Of a stretch of DNA of 64,000 nucleotides, positions 26,215-38,151 are shown in pieces. Origin of the DNA: Parus major. Its lineage: Eukaryota; Chordata; Aves; Passeriformes; Paridae. The notes beneath the pieces were generated by a model. It ran no database searches. It had not been told where the DNA came from and saw nothing but the letters and a program-made list of their open reading frames with translations. Position 1 is the stretch's first letter, and each line of letters starts with the position of its first letter. A program made the translations under genes and the position numbers. Location: positions 92,180,230 to 92,244,229 of the forward strand of contig NC_031768.1 of NCBI RefSeq assembly GCF_001522545.3, given 5' to 3'.

Positions 26215-26405
26215 TCTTGAGGGATGTTGTTCAGAGAAGTTGTGGATGCCCCATCCCTGGAAGTGTTTAAGACCAGGCTGGACAGGGCTTTGAGCAACCT
26301 GCTTTAGTGGGAGGTAAACTTCCTACTCCTGCTCCTGGCAGGGGGGACAAGGTGGAACAATATAATCCTAAGGGTCACTCCCAACCAAAAACATTTCATA
26401 GGTTT
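26215..26405 (+). mobile_element. CR1 LINE 3' UTR fragment
   Basis: The plus strand carries the classical avian CR1 tail: AGAAGTTGTGGATGCCCCAT near 26236-26255, then CCTGGAAGTGTTTAAGACCA, GGCTGGACAGGGCTTTGAGC, and a final CACTCCCAACCAAAAACATT ahead of a degenerate terminal repeat near 26395-26405. Only the 3' UTR is present, so the copy is strongly 5'-truncated. It lies head to head with the minus-strand CR1, with the 3' ends pointing outward. Confidence 0.85.
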
Positions 26406-26409
26406 GAAA

Positions 26410-29400
26410 TTTCATTTCTGTGATTTATTAACTTCTGATGTTCTTTGTGATGCTACAAATGGCATCTCTCTCTCCAATTTTCCACCATCACTCTTGTGTC
26501 TACGTACATCTAATTCTTTCTAATAGAAGAATTAGGGTGTCAACCTCTGTTTTTGCTGACAAAGGCTACTGTAATAGATAGTTGAGTATTTCTTGTGGAT
26601 GCCAGGAGGAATGACTATTTTGTGGACAGATATTGTAGTAGACAGAAGTATTGATTTGGTTTCATTGTAATAAACACTGCCAGATGTTATCTCAGTGTGT
26701 ACTGTTTGCATTAGTAAATAAATAAATTCTCCAGAGCACAATTATTCCCTATAATGTTTTCTCAAAAGCTCACTTTTGTCTTACTATTGAGCTTCCTCTC
26801 CTTTCTGTGCAGCTTGAGAAACTAATTGGAGCATGTGAAGCTAATTGTAAAATTCAAATCTTGCTGTAGGTTCACATACCATGTCAAGGCCAAATCTGGC
26901 ATGTATAAGTGAGGCCATCTTCACTTGAGGTAATCTTTCTTCATCTGAGACTTTTTCTGTAGAAAATAGCTGAACAGGTTTTATTTACTGTTGGGTTATT
27001 CTCCATTTTGGTGAACATGTCATGGGGATGTCACAGTAAAGGTCTGTCTCCTCTGACTCTTGGTAAAGGCTCTCAGCTTGCAGGTGACTTGGTAGAAAGT
27101 GATGGTCTGGCTCCAGCCTGTGTGCTGTCACTGAAGGTGTTGGTTAAATTCCAGTGCTTGAAGCCCAACATGTCATCTATGAAGTTAAACCAGCTCTGAG
27201 TAAGAATCTGACCTTTCACAGAGACCAAGAATTCCAAGAGTCCAGACTGACAGATCAAAAGGATCAATCACATAAAATCAGTTTGAAAAGCACACCAGTG
27301 CACGGCACATCATCACAGTGCTCAGCATATCAATGTGGGCCTTTGTGCAGCTCCTGCACCTGAGCTTGCCTAGTGCTACCTTTTTCCTCACAATAGACAA
27401 GGCACATTGAAGCACACTTAGATCTGAGTGCTCTCTGATTCCTGGTGCTTTCAGCTTTCCTGAAAACACTGAGCAAGTCTACAAGTGCTTTCCTGAAGTG
27501 TAGTCACTGTCCATAAAACTCAGGTTAAATGAGAGCTGAAGTTGTCTAGTGCATATTCTGAAAATGATTTCATTTTATTTTCGATGAAGCCATACCTGTT
27601 CCCTGAAATAGTGGTTCCTTGCTTTGCTGGACTAATGCACCTCGTAATTTATGATTTTGAGTCATGCGCTGAACGCTGGCTTTCACTCAGATATAGGTTC
27701 CCTTGACAAGCTGGCTCATTCCAGAGCCTCCCCAAAACATACTCAAAACAGTTTAAAAGGTTTAGGAAGATGCAATGTGTATTTGAATTCTTTGCCTGTG
27801 AATCAGCATTATTAACCTTATGACTCCTAAATTAAATCAACATTCTCTGTGTCACATCCTAAGTTTAAATTAATATAAAAGATGTGATTTTTTTCCCAAA
27901 TTCTTAATAGTTTTACTATTGTTTGTCTGCTTCTTCCAGTTTAGCAGCTGAATTTTTAACTGTATAAAGTCTGTCTGCTTAGGTATCTTTAGAATTTTTA
28001 TACATTTTACTGGAACTTTATATAATAGAAGCATTTACATGTATGTATTTACAGCTCTACTTTACAATCTGTAAGACTACTCCTTCTCAAACATTTTATT
28101 TTGGACAAGAATCATCAGATCAGTACCTTCTCTTTTTTTTTTTTTTTCCTTTTATTTTTTCTCATTTGTCAGTGTCTTCCTTTTACTTCTTGCCAAAAAG
28201 GGCATAGAAAAAAAATTAATGAAGAACAAGGGAAGGAGAAAATGGGGGACCTTTCCACCAACTTTTCTTGACTTGTACATGAATACTTTCAGTAATGTCT
28301 GTGAAAACTTCGAGAATAACTACTTGCTCCCAAAATTCCCCATGTAAAATTAGCAATATTTGGCCATTTAAAAGGCAAGTAAAGCTCTTTGTCTCCTCTC
28401 ACGTCCCTTTGAATAGTCAAGTGCATGTCCAAGCTGCAGCCACTGAAGAACAATTCCAGGTTGCATGCAAACATGGTGTGTCAGCTGTGTATTTTTCCTG
28501 TTTCTAAGGAATAAAGATCACAAATATGAAATGAAACATAACAGAGAGGCACCTGAGTGCAGATCCGAAGGTAGAATCTGCATTGGCTCCGTTTCAGCAC
28601 AGACAGTGAGAAAACTTAAATCTACTTTTGAGTCCTGAGATCTTTACCTCTCTCAGGTTCGCAAATGTATCTAAGGGAAGAAGCAGGAATAGCTAAGTCC
28701 CAAGTGATTTTAATGATTCATGCTCCCTAAAAGAAGGAGCCATGGGAAATATGCCTGAGCATCACTATTTTGTTTTATGCTATAGGATGTTTGTTTAGTG
28801 AAATGGCTTTGCTAATAGATTTGTTAATCAGTCGTGTCCCAAATAAAATAAAACGTGCAACCTCCTTAGGTTCGGTCTTCTGCAAAATTAAATGCCTCGT
28901 TTATGTCTCTTATCTAGGCAGAAAAAATGAACCAGATAATGACCAAAGCCTTCAGTACCTCTGAGGGTCTTTTGATTTTGAGGTATAAGGACTGCATGAG
29001 TTTGCTGCTTCTTCTTCAGGGCTTATGATAAAAAAACCTTTGCTGTATTCTCTCCTCCTGCCCTCCCTGTCTCTCAGCTCTCAAGTGATACAGGGACACA
29101 ACATAAGACACCTCAGGTAAATGTTGCAACAACCAGCTGATGTGACTACAAAGGGGTATTTTCTGTCTGGTAGGTAGATATTCCTACAAATATCTATGTG
29201 GAGCGAAGTTTCCTTCACTCCACGTTTGTGTGGAACAAAATACCCTGCTTTTTGATGATTTTTTCCTAGGATAAGGTAGGAAGTTTGTCCCCAAACCCAG
29301 TTTGGTTTTTGGCATCTCCCTCATTACTGTGTGCAGTGATGCCACTTAATGCTCATTCAGGCAGCGGATTTGCGATTCTGGTTCTTGGCCTAAAGTGGAT

Positions 29401-30205
29401 TGAGATTCATAAAAAATAATCTCAAATCACAAAGCCACCATGGGAGGCTTATAGCTTCTGTGACTATCTCACTTGGGCTAGATTTGAATCAGCAATCAGG
29501 AGGTGAATGGTTTTGTTCTTATCCCACTGCCAATTTCCTGAACTAACATAATCTGAGTGTGTGTCACAAAACTTTATTTTCCAATTGAATGCCTCCATCC
29601 TTTAAAAACAGGTTAAAAAATTAGAGACAAAATGTAAAGGAAATTCAACATCCAAAAAATAAAGAACAGTGCTCAGGACTTTAAAATATATGTAAACATC
29701 AGTTCCTGCCAAGTTAGTCATTACTAAGAGTTGTTAACACGGGGGATTGATTGAGAGAATGATTGTTGCTGCAGAATGATGATTTAATAAGAGAAAAATC
29801 TGATAGATTTGACATGCTACATAAAATGTGCAGAATGGTTATTCTTTGGTAAATTGCAACTTTCGGTTGTACCCTGTACAGATGTGTTTGTTCTATGCCT
29901 TGCCACGTTCCCCTTTTTTTTCCTGTTATTCTCTTTAATTGCTAGAAAGCATTGGTATTCACCATTGTTACATGTCACCCAGAAAAACAAACACACACCC
30001 CATTTTCCTTCCTCTTGTTGCCTTCTCTCACCCCTTTGCCTGGTCTGTACTCACTTACCTCCTCTGGTGTTCAGTAGAGCACTGCAAAATGTCCTGCTCT
30101 CCATCTTTAGAAGGTGTCTACCAAGAGCTTGGCTTTATTTGCTCTTTGCTAGCACTGCCTTCACATGCACTGTTCTGGCTGATTATTTATCTGCTACTTA
30201 GTCCT
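26410..30205. other. Non-coding DNA, no gene recognised
   Basis: About 3.8 kb with no recognised gene. A 15-nt T-run lies at 28133-28147. The overlapping frames at 29809-30229 (130 and 96 codons) have no known domain. A segment around 29440-29520 has a faint SINE-like look but cannot be supported. Confidence 0.55.
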
Positions 30206-30211
30206 AAGAAA

Positions 30212-30335
30212 ATGCTTAGTGCTTTATAAGCCAGAAAATGAAGGCTGTCTCAGCTCAAGGAAGTTATACAGGACTAGAAGATGAAACAGCCCTTTTATTA
30301 TTCCCATCTTTACTGACAGGCTGTACTGAGTCCTT
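30212..30335 (+). repeat. Old L2/L3-like LINE fossil
   Basis: The segment CTCAGCTCAAGGAAGTTATA near 30250-30269 followed by CAGGACTAGAAGATGAAACA resembles the L2/L3 3' motif 'ccctcaaggagcttacagtctagt...gacagac'. Shortly after comes TTATTATTCCCATCTTTACT near 30296-30315, resembling 'ttattatccccattttaca'. The order is right but the identity is low. The call is tentative. Confidence 0.4.
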
Positions 30336-30636
30336 CCATTTTTCAGCAATAATTTATGAGAGGTTTGTTTGGTTTTTTGTTTTTTTTTAAATCTGAAATG
30401 ACCAGTGCCTCTGTGAAGATGCTATTACTAGGGCTGTTGGTGTCTTTGGTCTTCTGTAAAGCCTAGTGGTTCATGCAGGCCGTGCCCAAATAATAGTGAT
30501 CACCTTAATCTGAGATGCTGCTGGGCCTTTTTTCTGCAGATAGGGGAGGCTGGTGTCAGAGGCTGGCCACAAATGGCCTTTGGCTTGCCTTGAGAAAACG
30601 CAGGGCTAGCCCTGGTGCTTGTACTCTATGAATATG

Positions 30637-30662
30637 AATAATAATAATAATAATAATAATAA
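30637..30662. repeat. (AAT)n microsatellite
   Basis: About nine tandem ATA/AAT trinucleotides without interruption. Length variation between individuals is likely. Confidence 0.95.
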
Positions 30663-31205
30663 AGAATCTTAGAGTCTGATTACAACAAATAAATTCCATA
30701 ACACCCTCTGCACTATATTGGTTGTGCCAAAGAGCGTAACGTAAAATGACTGAGAACAACAGCAATTCAAAACAGCAGCACACACTGGTGTAATTGGACC
30801 CTAAGCACATAAAAATAATGGTTTAAAGAAAGGAAAAAAAGGCAAAAATGGGACCACGGAGTGGTATCAGGGACAGTGTCATGAAACTGTGGTAAGATGC
30901 ATGAGCCTAGTAGAAAGAAAAAGAAGGGGTGGGGGGTGAGTTACTTATGAATCAGTACAACTGTGCTTTGTTCTGCATGAGTGTTTTAATAGAGCAAGTG
31001 TAATATAAGGATCAGGTGGGCTCGTGGGAATGGAACAAAAGGTTTTGTAAAATTAAAGCAAAATAATTATAGCTCTAGGTGTAGAGTGAGCACACTCCAG
31101 CAGTTGATAGCAGGAACCTGCTCAGAATGGAGAAGGAAGGAGGGAGGAAGATGCAGTTGGCAAGGGTTTTTGGTTTGCTATTTTTTTTTAATCCATGCAT
31201 ACACA

Positions 31206-31243
31206 TGCACATGTACATACATACATACATACATACATGTGCA
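31206..31243. repeat. (ACAT)n microsatellite with inverted flanks
   Basis: About six ACAT units sit between TGCACATGTA (31206-31215) and its exact reverse complement TACATGTGCA (31234-31243). A transcript could form a 10-bp stem with the repeat in the loop. Confidence 0.9.
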
Positions 31244-31735
31244 CATACAGTGCAGATTCAAACATGTATGGTAACAAAGACTTTAAATCACTGACAGTTT
31301 TATGCAGCTTTAGAAGTCACTGATAGACCCCCACAAAAAAATGCATTAAAATGAAAATTTAAGGAATAGTCTCAAATGAATTAATTAACAAAAAAAAAAA
31401 GGAGAAATACCAGCAGAACATTGCTTTCTGAAGGAATAAAGGACTAAAATCTAAAACAGAGACTGTCATACGACATGGGAGATGTTCTTGCTGTAAAAGC
31501 CCAGTGAGGTTTTTACAGTGAGTATGTGCAGAGTGCCCAGTATTCTAATAAAGCCAACTCAAACTCCCATAGTGAATGTGATCATGGGGGGTTCACAAGA
31601 AAGCTGTCAGCAATGCTTTGTATTACAGAAACTCCCATATTTGGGCAGAGCATTCTGCTGTGCTCTCCTGCAGAAAAAGCTGCTTCCCACCTGAATTTCA
31701 GAGTAGTTTTGCAAGCAAGGTGAGAGCTTGGTTGA

Positions 31736-31749
31736 TCACCAGGTGGCCT
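31736..31749 (+). promoter_or_regulatory. CTCF-like motif
   Basis: TCACCAGGTGGC matches the core CTCF consensus CCACNAGGTGGC at all but the first position. A near-match to a 12-base pattern can occur by chance in 64 kb, and occupancy cannot be judged from sequence. Confidence 0.35.
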
Positions 31750-33107
31750 CCCTGTGTCTGTCTAGTTGTGTGCTTTTTCTTTACTGTGTACCTGTATATG
31801 TACCAAAGTGTATGTGGATTCTGTATAAAAGTAGAAAACAAACCAAAAACCTCAAAAAGAGTCCTGAACCCATCATGCACTTTCTCTCTAAGTTGCTGAT
31901 TGTCCTCAAAATGTAATTAAAGTGAAGATGTCCAGGATCCAGGAATGGAGAAAGCCTGTACTCATGTGTGCATTCTTCTCCTTCTGTCACATTTGTCTCA
32001 CAGTGTTCAGAATGTGCTCCTATTCTTGGCAGTGACCTTCAAATAAATAAATTATTTTTATTTGTAGATGGGCTGAAAGAGAAAGAAGTAGTGAATTTTG
32101 ACACCAGCCCCTTTGACTCCCCATAGCACCTCTGGGTTAGGATGAGTTTCCTTCCACTTATGAACTGCTGCATGGAATGTTATAAGGAATATGAGCAACC
32201 ACCAGTGATAAAATGAACATAAAGTGAGAAACTGGTTTTGTTACACACTCAAATCACTTCCCATCCATGGTGGATGGTGTCTGATGGACAAGACGATTGC
32301 ACCTCATTGTGGTGCAGTTTGTGGAAAGGAGGTTCTGTGTAGCCCACAAAACTGTAGTTGCAGGCAGAGCTAGTACAGATGGCTGGCGTGCAAGATAAGG
32401 TCTTGGCAAGGGAGGGGGACAATTAGCCTGCCTCCCACCACATTTCCCCTTATTCTGTAGTCAGATTTCCCTTATTCAGAGTTTGTTCAGGGTAATTGTT
32501 CACAGACAATATATTTTTGTGCTCATGGTGCAATCAGAGGCTGTTCTCACTTGAAGCAGAGCACATCTCTTAGGTAGCACTTTCTGCCAGAATGTGGAGG
32601 CTGAGATCAGAGTGAAGCTTTATGAGCTCCATTTGGTGCTTTTTACTTCCGTCTTGTTTCTCTCTCTGCAGGGGATGTGAAACTAGATTTGTCCTGTTTC
32701 CACAGCAGGGTTTTGGTTTATTTTGTTTTTCCAAAGCATTTCATTCGGTGGCGCAAATCCAGAGGAGAGTGTGTTGCCGAGATGGATTTGAATGTCAGAC
32801 AGAAAGAGTTGTGTTTAATAAACTCTTTGTTGTAAACTATAGAAACTTGAGAGCAGGAGGCCCCTGTTTAATACAAACATTCTGTGCCTAAATTATCACT
32901 CTGAGTATTTGCTCTGAAATTTAAAGAGCTGTGAGACAAGGTAACTTTGCTAAAATGGATGTTTATGAGGTCTGAAGCTCCAATTTGAAATTCTTTGGTT
33001 CTGATTCTCCTCTCAAACTCTTTCCACCTTCTATCTGCATTTGTCTTTTGACTCAGAGGTAACTGACTAATAGAAGTGAGTGGAATATAGGACTAGTTAA
33101 AATGAAA

Positions 33108-33211
33108 TTAAAAAAAAAACAAACAAAAAACCCTACCAAAAACAACATTAAAAGAAAAATAAACAACAAAGTTTTATAGGCTTTTAGAGAAAAAAAAAAA
33201 AAAAGAAAAAA
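33108..33211. repeat. A-rich low-complexity region
   Basis: Irregular A-runs interspersed with CAAA and ACCA units, ending in a 15-nt A-run at 33190-33204. No element body is recognisable next to it. Confidence 0.8.
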
Positions 33212-33944
33212 GGTGCTTTAATAATATGATGCAGTACTTGAAGATGATAGCTCCACATGCAAACAGCTGAACATGTAGTTCCCATTATGTATGCCACTAC
33301 TGCTTATCTTCTCTGCTCCCCTGCCTTTGAAAACTCTTTTCTGTATCACAGCACAGGCTACCTATCTGTGTTGATCTCATTTTCAAGTGTTTTGTCAACA
33401 TGAGCCTATTATGAAATTAAAGGTCAGTAAAAGGCCAGGCATTCATTGGGGTAAGCACTGCACACTGGCAAGGGAGGGGTCAAGAACGCCTCATCACATC
33501 CCAAGCTTTCAGATGTGCCTCGTGTGCGTATTCCTGTTTGGGAACAGAGACACTGTGAAGCTTCAGTCGACCCCTCATTCACAGCAAGACACAATATGCC
33601 AGTATCTGTCACATTTCAAGTCCTTGAAATACTATTGAAGTCAGAGAATTCAAAGTCCCAGATTCTTGGCTTCTTTTGAGATCGCCTCATTTTCTTCCTT
33701 GCCATTCTAGTAAATCTGACATACATACATGCACATGCATACTTGTATAGACATACTGACATCTTTCCAGAGGATGAAATTCAAAAAAGGGAACAAAAGC
33801 ATAGGTTTCTCCCCTTGTCCTGTCACTTTATGACAAAAAAAAAAGGAAAAAAACCAAAAAAACACCAAACTTCATAAGTTGTTTATATTCCAGCTTTATT
33901 TTCTTCCATTCACTCTTTGCCGGAAGCAAAGCATAAAGGATTAA

Positions 33945-34330
33945 GACAAGAGCAGCCCTGTGTATTTGTATATTATATTTACATAAAATATACATTATTT
34001 AGGTAATAAAACCTTATCTAAATTGTGCTGAAAAAAAGGGTAGCGTTTCCACTTCTGCTCAGAAAGAACTGATGCAGCGCTGCTCCCATTTCCCTGCTTT
34101 TCCTCCATCTATTTTGGAATTTGATGAGCAATAGCATATAGGCATCGGTAAAGTCTGCCGTCCCTCCCTTTGCTCTTTTGTCTGATTATCCTTTTCCCAG
34201 TCTGTAGGAGAAGTAGTCTAATCTGGCTGGAGAATTTGCACCCTGATTTTCTCATACGGCCCATGAAGTTTTTTAGATAACAGTAGGGACAATTTCTGGT
34301 CTTATTGAAGTTGTTGGCAGTTCTCCAGAT
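33945..34330. promoter_or_regulatory. Possible conserved non-coding element
   Basis: A block with scattered CpGs in an AT-rich region, without simple repeats or a long open frame. It looks like single-copy sequence under constraint, but this is judged by texture alone. It opens the structured 34-39 kb interval. Confidence 0.3.
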
Positions 34331-34334
34331 GATT

Positions 34335-35790
34335 TGTTATAAGATTTGGCCTTGAAAAAAAGGATCAGTCACACTCATCTCCTTTTAATTCTGAACTAGA
34401 ATGACCCATATCACTGCCCACTGATGGCTGCCTAGGATACTAGCAGTGAAATTTTGGAAAACGATCAAAAGTTCAAATATATGCAAGAATGCATGAAACC
34501 CACTGTCTAAGAGACCAGAGAGAATACAGTTTGCCACAGCAAAAAATGGGTTTAAATAGACCCAAATAAAATGGGAAGCTTGATATGAAAGAGGTCTATG
34601 TCCATTTTATTATTTTTCTATATAATGTCAATTTAGGATGAGGTCTGGAACAGTTCTCTCAACTTTTGTATGTGTTTTTCTGTTTTTTCTAAAATCTTTT
34701 GATCGTAGAGCACTATAAATGCTGCAAAACAAAGTCTCTTTTCCAAGTTCCCTACAGTGAGCAACTTAAGAGCATTTAGTTTTAGCGTGTATTAGAACTT
34801 CATGTCCTCAAAGAACAGATCCTGCCCCTTTGATCTCTAGATATAAAAATCAGTGTTTCCCAGTAGTTACAGAAGATCACTGGGGCCCCAGAAAAGTGCC
34901 ATGAAGATGCAGAATGGGGACCTCACAGCTCCAGTCCATTTCAAACATTGCTGTTGCTTCTTGTATATTTTGAAAAAAAATATTAGTGATCTCCAGTAAT
35001 CCCCGCTTCTGAAATTAATTTAAAACTACTTATATAACTTAGCAACATGCATTAGGGAAGGGAAAAAATATTTTTAAAGAAATAGTCATACTCTGTAACT
35101 TTATCATAATTTCTTTTATGTGTTTATGTGTGCAGGTAGTCTGCAAAATAAATTTGCAGGCATATAATTCTGTATGTCTGTATCCTATGCAGTGGCCCTT
35201 ATGTGGGAAAGGACTTGAACTAAACCAATATTGAAATCCAGCAGTTTTCCCTGTCTTTTGGAGGGAAGGAGAGATAGGGAGTCAAAATACAAGATTTCAT
35301 TACAATACAGTTCTGTCTGCAGCTGAAGGCATTTCTCTAGCATGTTGCAAGCTGGAGTTTTCCCTTTCAAAGTTTCTTGTAGGAGGTGAATTTTCCGGTT
35401 GGTTTGACTCTGCTGTTAAAAAAGCCAAGATTATTTTTTTATTTTTTTAATATTAAGTGAATAAAATATTAAGGGTATTTAAGCAAAGGAGAGTTTTAAA
35501 TCTCGTTGATTTTTTTTTTTCTTCAGTTCCTAACCTGGTAAACAAACTGCTTGGATCCATCTTTGCAGAGAAAATTTAAAACCACTAAGCTGAAAGTGTA
35601 GTGTAAAAACACCAGTTTTCACTTCAGAGACAAAAACACACTGATGACCTTCAAACCTCATGTGTTAAACTTGCAAGGAAAAATCATGTTTTTCATTATT
35701 TCTGTTACCTCAAGGTTACTTCAGGGCTAAGGTTTCCTGTGAAGATCAAACAAGAGGTTTTTTTCCTGTCTTGCACATCCTTACGTATGC
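34335..35790. other. Non-coding DNA, possible lone 3' splice site
   Basis: No recognised gene. At 35510-35526 a 17-nt acceptor-like tract (T-run then CTTCAG) is followed by 16 open codons reading PNLVNKLLGSIFAEKI to a TAA at 35577-35579. This could be the last exon of an unknown transcript, but frames of this length after a pyrimidine tract are common by chance. Confidence 0.45.
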
Positions 35791-35795
35791 CCAGA

Positions 35796-36350
35796 TTATG
35801 CCCTCTGTGAAAAGACTAAACCGCAGACGTTGTGGCCTTGAAGCTGGAGGGAGGATTGCTTGGTGTTATTAAGGCTCTGATCAGCAGACCAGACCAAGAT
35901 CCGGCTGCTCCTGTCTGGCTCAATAACCTTGGAAAAGTCAATAATGTACTTGTGCATACATTCCCCAGCTGTAAAAAGGAAGGGGATGCTCTTTCCCTGC
36001 TGTAGAGGTACTTTGGAGGTAAAGCTGCTCTCTGAAACTGATGGTGAGTGTGGAAAATGCGCGTGTGTTCCCAGCCCGCGCCACAGTGACGCGTTTTCTG
36101 GACAGCACGTGGTCCTGCCGATCCCCCAGAACATAATCCATGCTTCCAGCAGGCTTCTCCACTCCTTCCCGAGCACACCTTGTCACCAGCTGCTTTGGGA
36201 AATGTCCACATCTCCTTCCCTATTTGCTGGGGCTCTTGGCACAGAGGAGATTCTGTGTGCTCCTCTCACCCCGGGTGCTCTGCTCACCCTTGCAGGACGG
36301 TGAGCTTGCCCAGCCTGGCTCAGTTGGAATTTCGGATAACCTCTGCAGAG
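35796..36350. promoter_or_regulatory. CpG-containing GC-elevated block
   Basis: GC and CpG content rise above the surroundings, most at about 36055-36125, where GCGCG, CCCGCGCC and TGACGCG occur close together with the E-box CACGTG at 36106-36111. Several overlapping frames on both strands (up to 131 codons) reflect the GC content rather than a recognisable protein. A weak promoter or enhancer is possible. Confidence 0.3.
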
Positions 36351-36354
36351 TGAA

Positions 36355-36980
36355 AGTGGCTGTTTTAGAGCAGCACTGTAGAGCTGCTTCTGTGATATAT
36401 CATCTGCAAACGCTAATGTCCCTGCTACATTTCTTTTTAAATGTTTTGCTGTAACCTTGTTCGCACAGGCTGATCATATGTGCCCCAGATACACACAGGA
36501 AGACAAAGTTTCCAGTTCCATCTGCTGCAGTCTAGAACAATTTTATCCGCCATTCACTGGGGGAAAGCCATTCTGATTTAAATGGCACATAAGCTGTGCA
36601 TTACTAGTCTGATAGGATAAAGTATTACAGGTTTTTTCCTTGTGGGTTTTTATATTTGAACTGGATATTACTGTGCTGCAAGAACTGTCAGTGGGGATGT
36701 ATAAAACAAAACAAAACAAAAACCCAACTTGTGAAATAACCGAGACTGGTACTTTACATCAGTGATGTCTGCTTGTTAAATCTCCCCAGAATGATTCTTT
36801 CACTAAAATACCTGACCAGCTCTTCTCCAGCAACTTTCAGCAGAGGTAGGCAGGAAAACCCATTAAAAAAAAATATTAAAAAAAATAAAACAACCAAAAA
36901 ACAAATGCAACTCCCTTGGAGCCACCACTGTTTGGAAATGAACAGTTAACAAATGCAACCTTTTCACTGATGCCCTAAAT
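36355..36980. other. Non-coding DNA, A-rich repeats
   Basis: No gene recognised. It contains an AAAAC pentamer repeat at about 36703-36724 and an A-rich patch at about 36865-36905. Confidence 0.65.
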
Positions 36981-36984
36981 TCCT

Positions 36985-37470
36985 TTGTCACTTAGTAACA
37001 GCCTCTACAAACTCCATCTCCACGCCTGACCTAAGTTACATCATATTGCCATGTTGTGGAATAATCTATTGTAGAATGTGTAAAGAAAATTTGTTATAAG
37101 ATCCGTGATATTATAATGAATAATTATAATTTTTTACTGAATAGATGACAAGGTTTATTTAGTGAAAATATCATGTCAGCGGAGGGAGCAAAATAAAAAA
37201 TAAGTTCACGTGCTGTGCTTGGATTGAGAGACATGTCACTGCGTACCTTCTTAGCTTCCTAACACTGCTAATGGGAATAGTGATAACCTTTATCTCCCCA
37301 CTCGACTGCAGGAGACCTTGGTGTCTGTCAGGAGACAGCTTTCCACTGGAAAGCTTTCCACAGCGAGCTGGTTCTTACTAATCATCTTGTCAGTCCTCCC
37401 TAAGGCACCGCCGCCTTGGGGCAGGTTTGGGGCATGATCACAGCTTCCTAAATCGGCGGGATTTTACTAG
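36985..37470. promoter_or_regulatory. Possible conserved non-coding element
   Basis: The AT-rich left part, with ATAATGAATAATTATAAT near 37114-37131, passes into a mixed right part. Visible sites are the E-box CACGTG at 37207-37212 and an E2F-like GGCGGGAT at 37455-37462. Two small hairpins lie in tandem: CTGTC/GACAG with a 4-nt loop at 37325-37338, and GCTTTCC/GGAAAGC with a 3-nt loop at 37338-37354. The second overlaps the palindrome GGAAAGCTTTCC at 37348-37359. It lies 0.5 kb from the CpG island, which suggests a promoter-proximal element. Confidence 0.35.
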
Positions 37471-37474
37471 AAGT

Positions 37475-37960
37475 AGCTCAGGTTTGTATCATTGTTACTG
37501 TCCAGAAGCTTTTTTGTGGATTTCAGTAGGAATTTACCTGGGAAAAAATGTATCAATGAGAAGCTGAATTTCAACTGTTCAGGACCAGCTGAATCCTTTA
37601 TGTTACCAGGTTAGCATACCTAAACGTAGGCTTCATTTGCTTTTCTCTTTTCCTCAAAATTAATTATTTCTTGAAGTTTTTTTGTTTGGAGTTCTGCTTG
37701 CTTCATTTCTAAGTAGGAAAAGACGTTCATTTTTGTCTAATGTTGTGGTACACATTACATAGGTAATGCTGAGACTTAATCCAGTGTGGAGGAGGGATGG
37801 AGATGGTAGCCAGGGAGCCTTTGTGACACAGAAACAAAAGCACTAAGTTGTTTCGAGAGAGATTTTCCCTGCTAGAAAAAGCACTGCAGAACGCCTGTCC
37901 AGCTTTGGGTAATAAAAGTACCTTTGAAAGTGAAAGCAAAAAGGTGCTGCAAGCAGGGGG
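37475..37960. other. Non-coding DNA between candidate element and CpG island
   Basis: No recognised gene or repeat. GC content rises toward the right end as the CpG island begins. Confidence 0.6.
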
Positions 37961-38100
37961 GAAACAAACGCGAGGTTCAGACGGCAGAGTGACCACGGAG
38001 TCGGGTTGGTGTCACCGGGGTTTGGGAGGGATTCCTGCCCGAAGAGGCGCCTTGGGACGGGGCCGCGCTCAGCCCTGCCGGGGCTCCGGGACACACCGGA

Positions 38101-38136
38101 GAGCCCGATCCCCATCCCGATCCCGATCCCGCTCCC
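38101..38136. repeat. GATCCC hexamer tandem repeat
   Basis: Six hexamers in register: GAGCCC, GATCCC, CATCCC, GATCCC, GATCCC, GCTCCC. On the plus strand they encode an Arg-Ser-like dipeptide pattern by chance of the period. Confidence 0.9.
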
Positions 38137-38151
38137 GGGCGAGCGGCGAGC

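Larger units (their letters stand above)
30340..33940. other. Non-coding DNA with microsatellites, no gene recognised
   Basis: No recognised gene. The stretch holds an AAT repeat, an ACAT repeat with inverted flanks, a CTCF-like motif and several A-rich patches (33108-33170, 33190-33211, 33836-33868). A 14-bp perfect palindrome, CAGGGCTAGCCCTG, lies at 30601-30614. Confidence 0.6.

Noticed and set aside
26034..26297. 87-codon minus-strand frame
   Set aside because: It joins the 3' UTR of one CR1 copy to the reading-frame relic of another, so it is not a gene.
29691..29710. microRNA-30-like string near 29691
   Set aside because: Only the seed region matches and no hairpin arm was seen next to it.
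35796..36303. Several overlapping frames of 82-131 codons on both strands
   Set aside because: Higher GC lowers stop frequency; no family resemblance and no clear start context.
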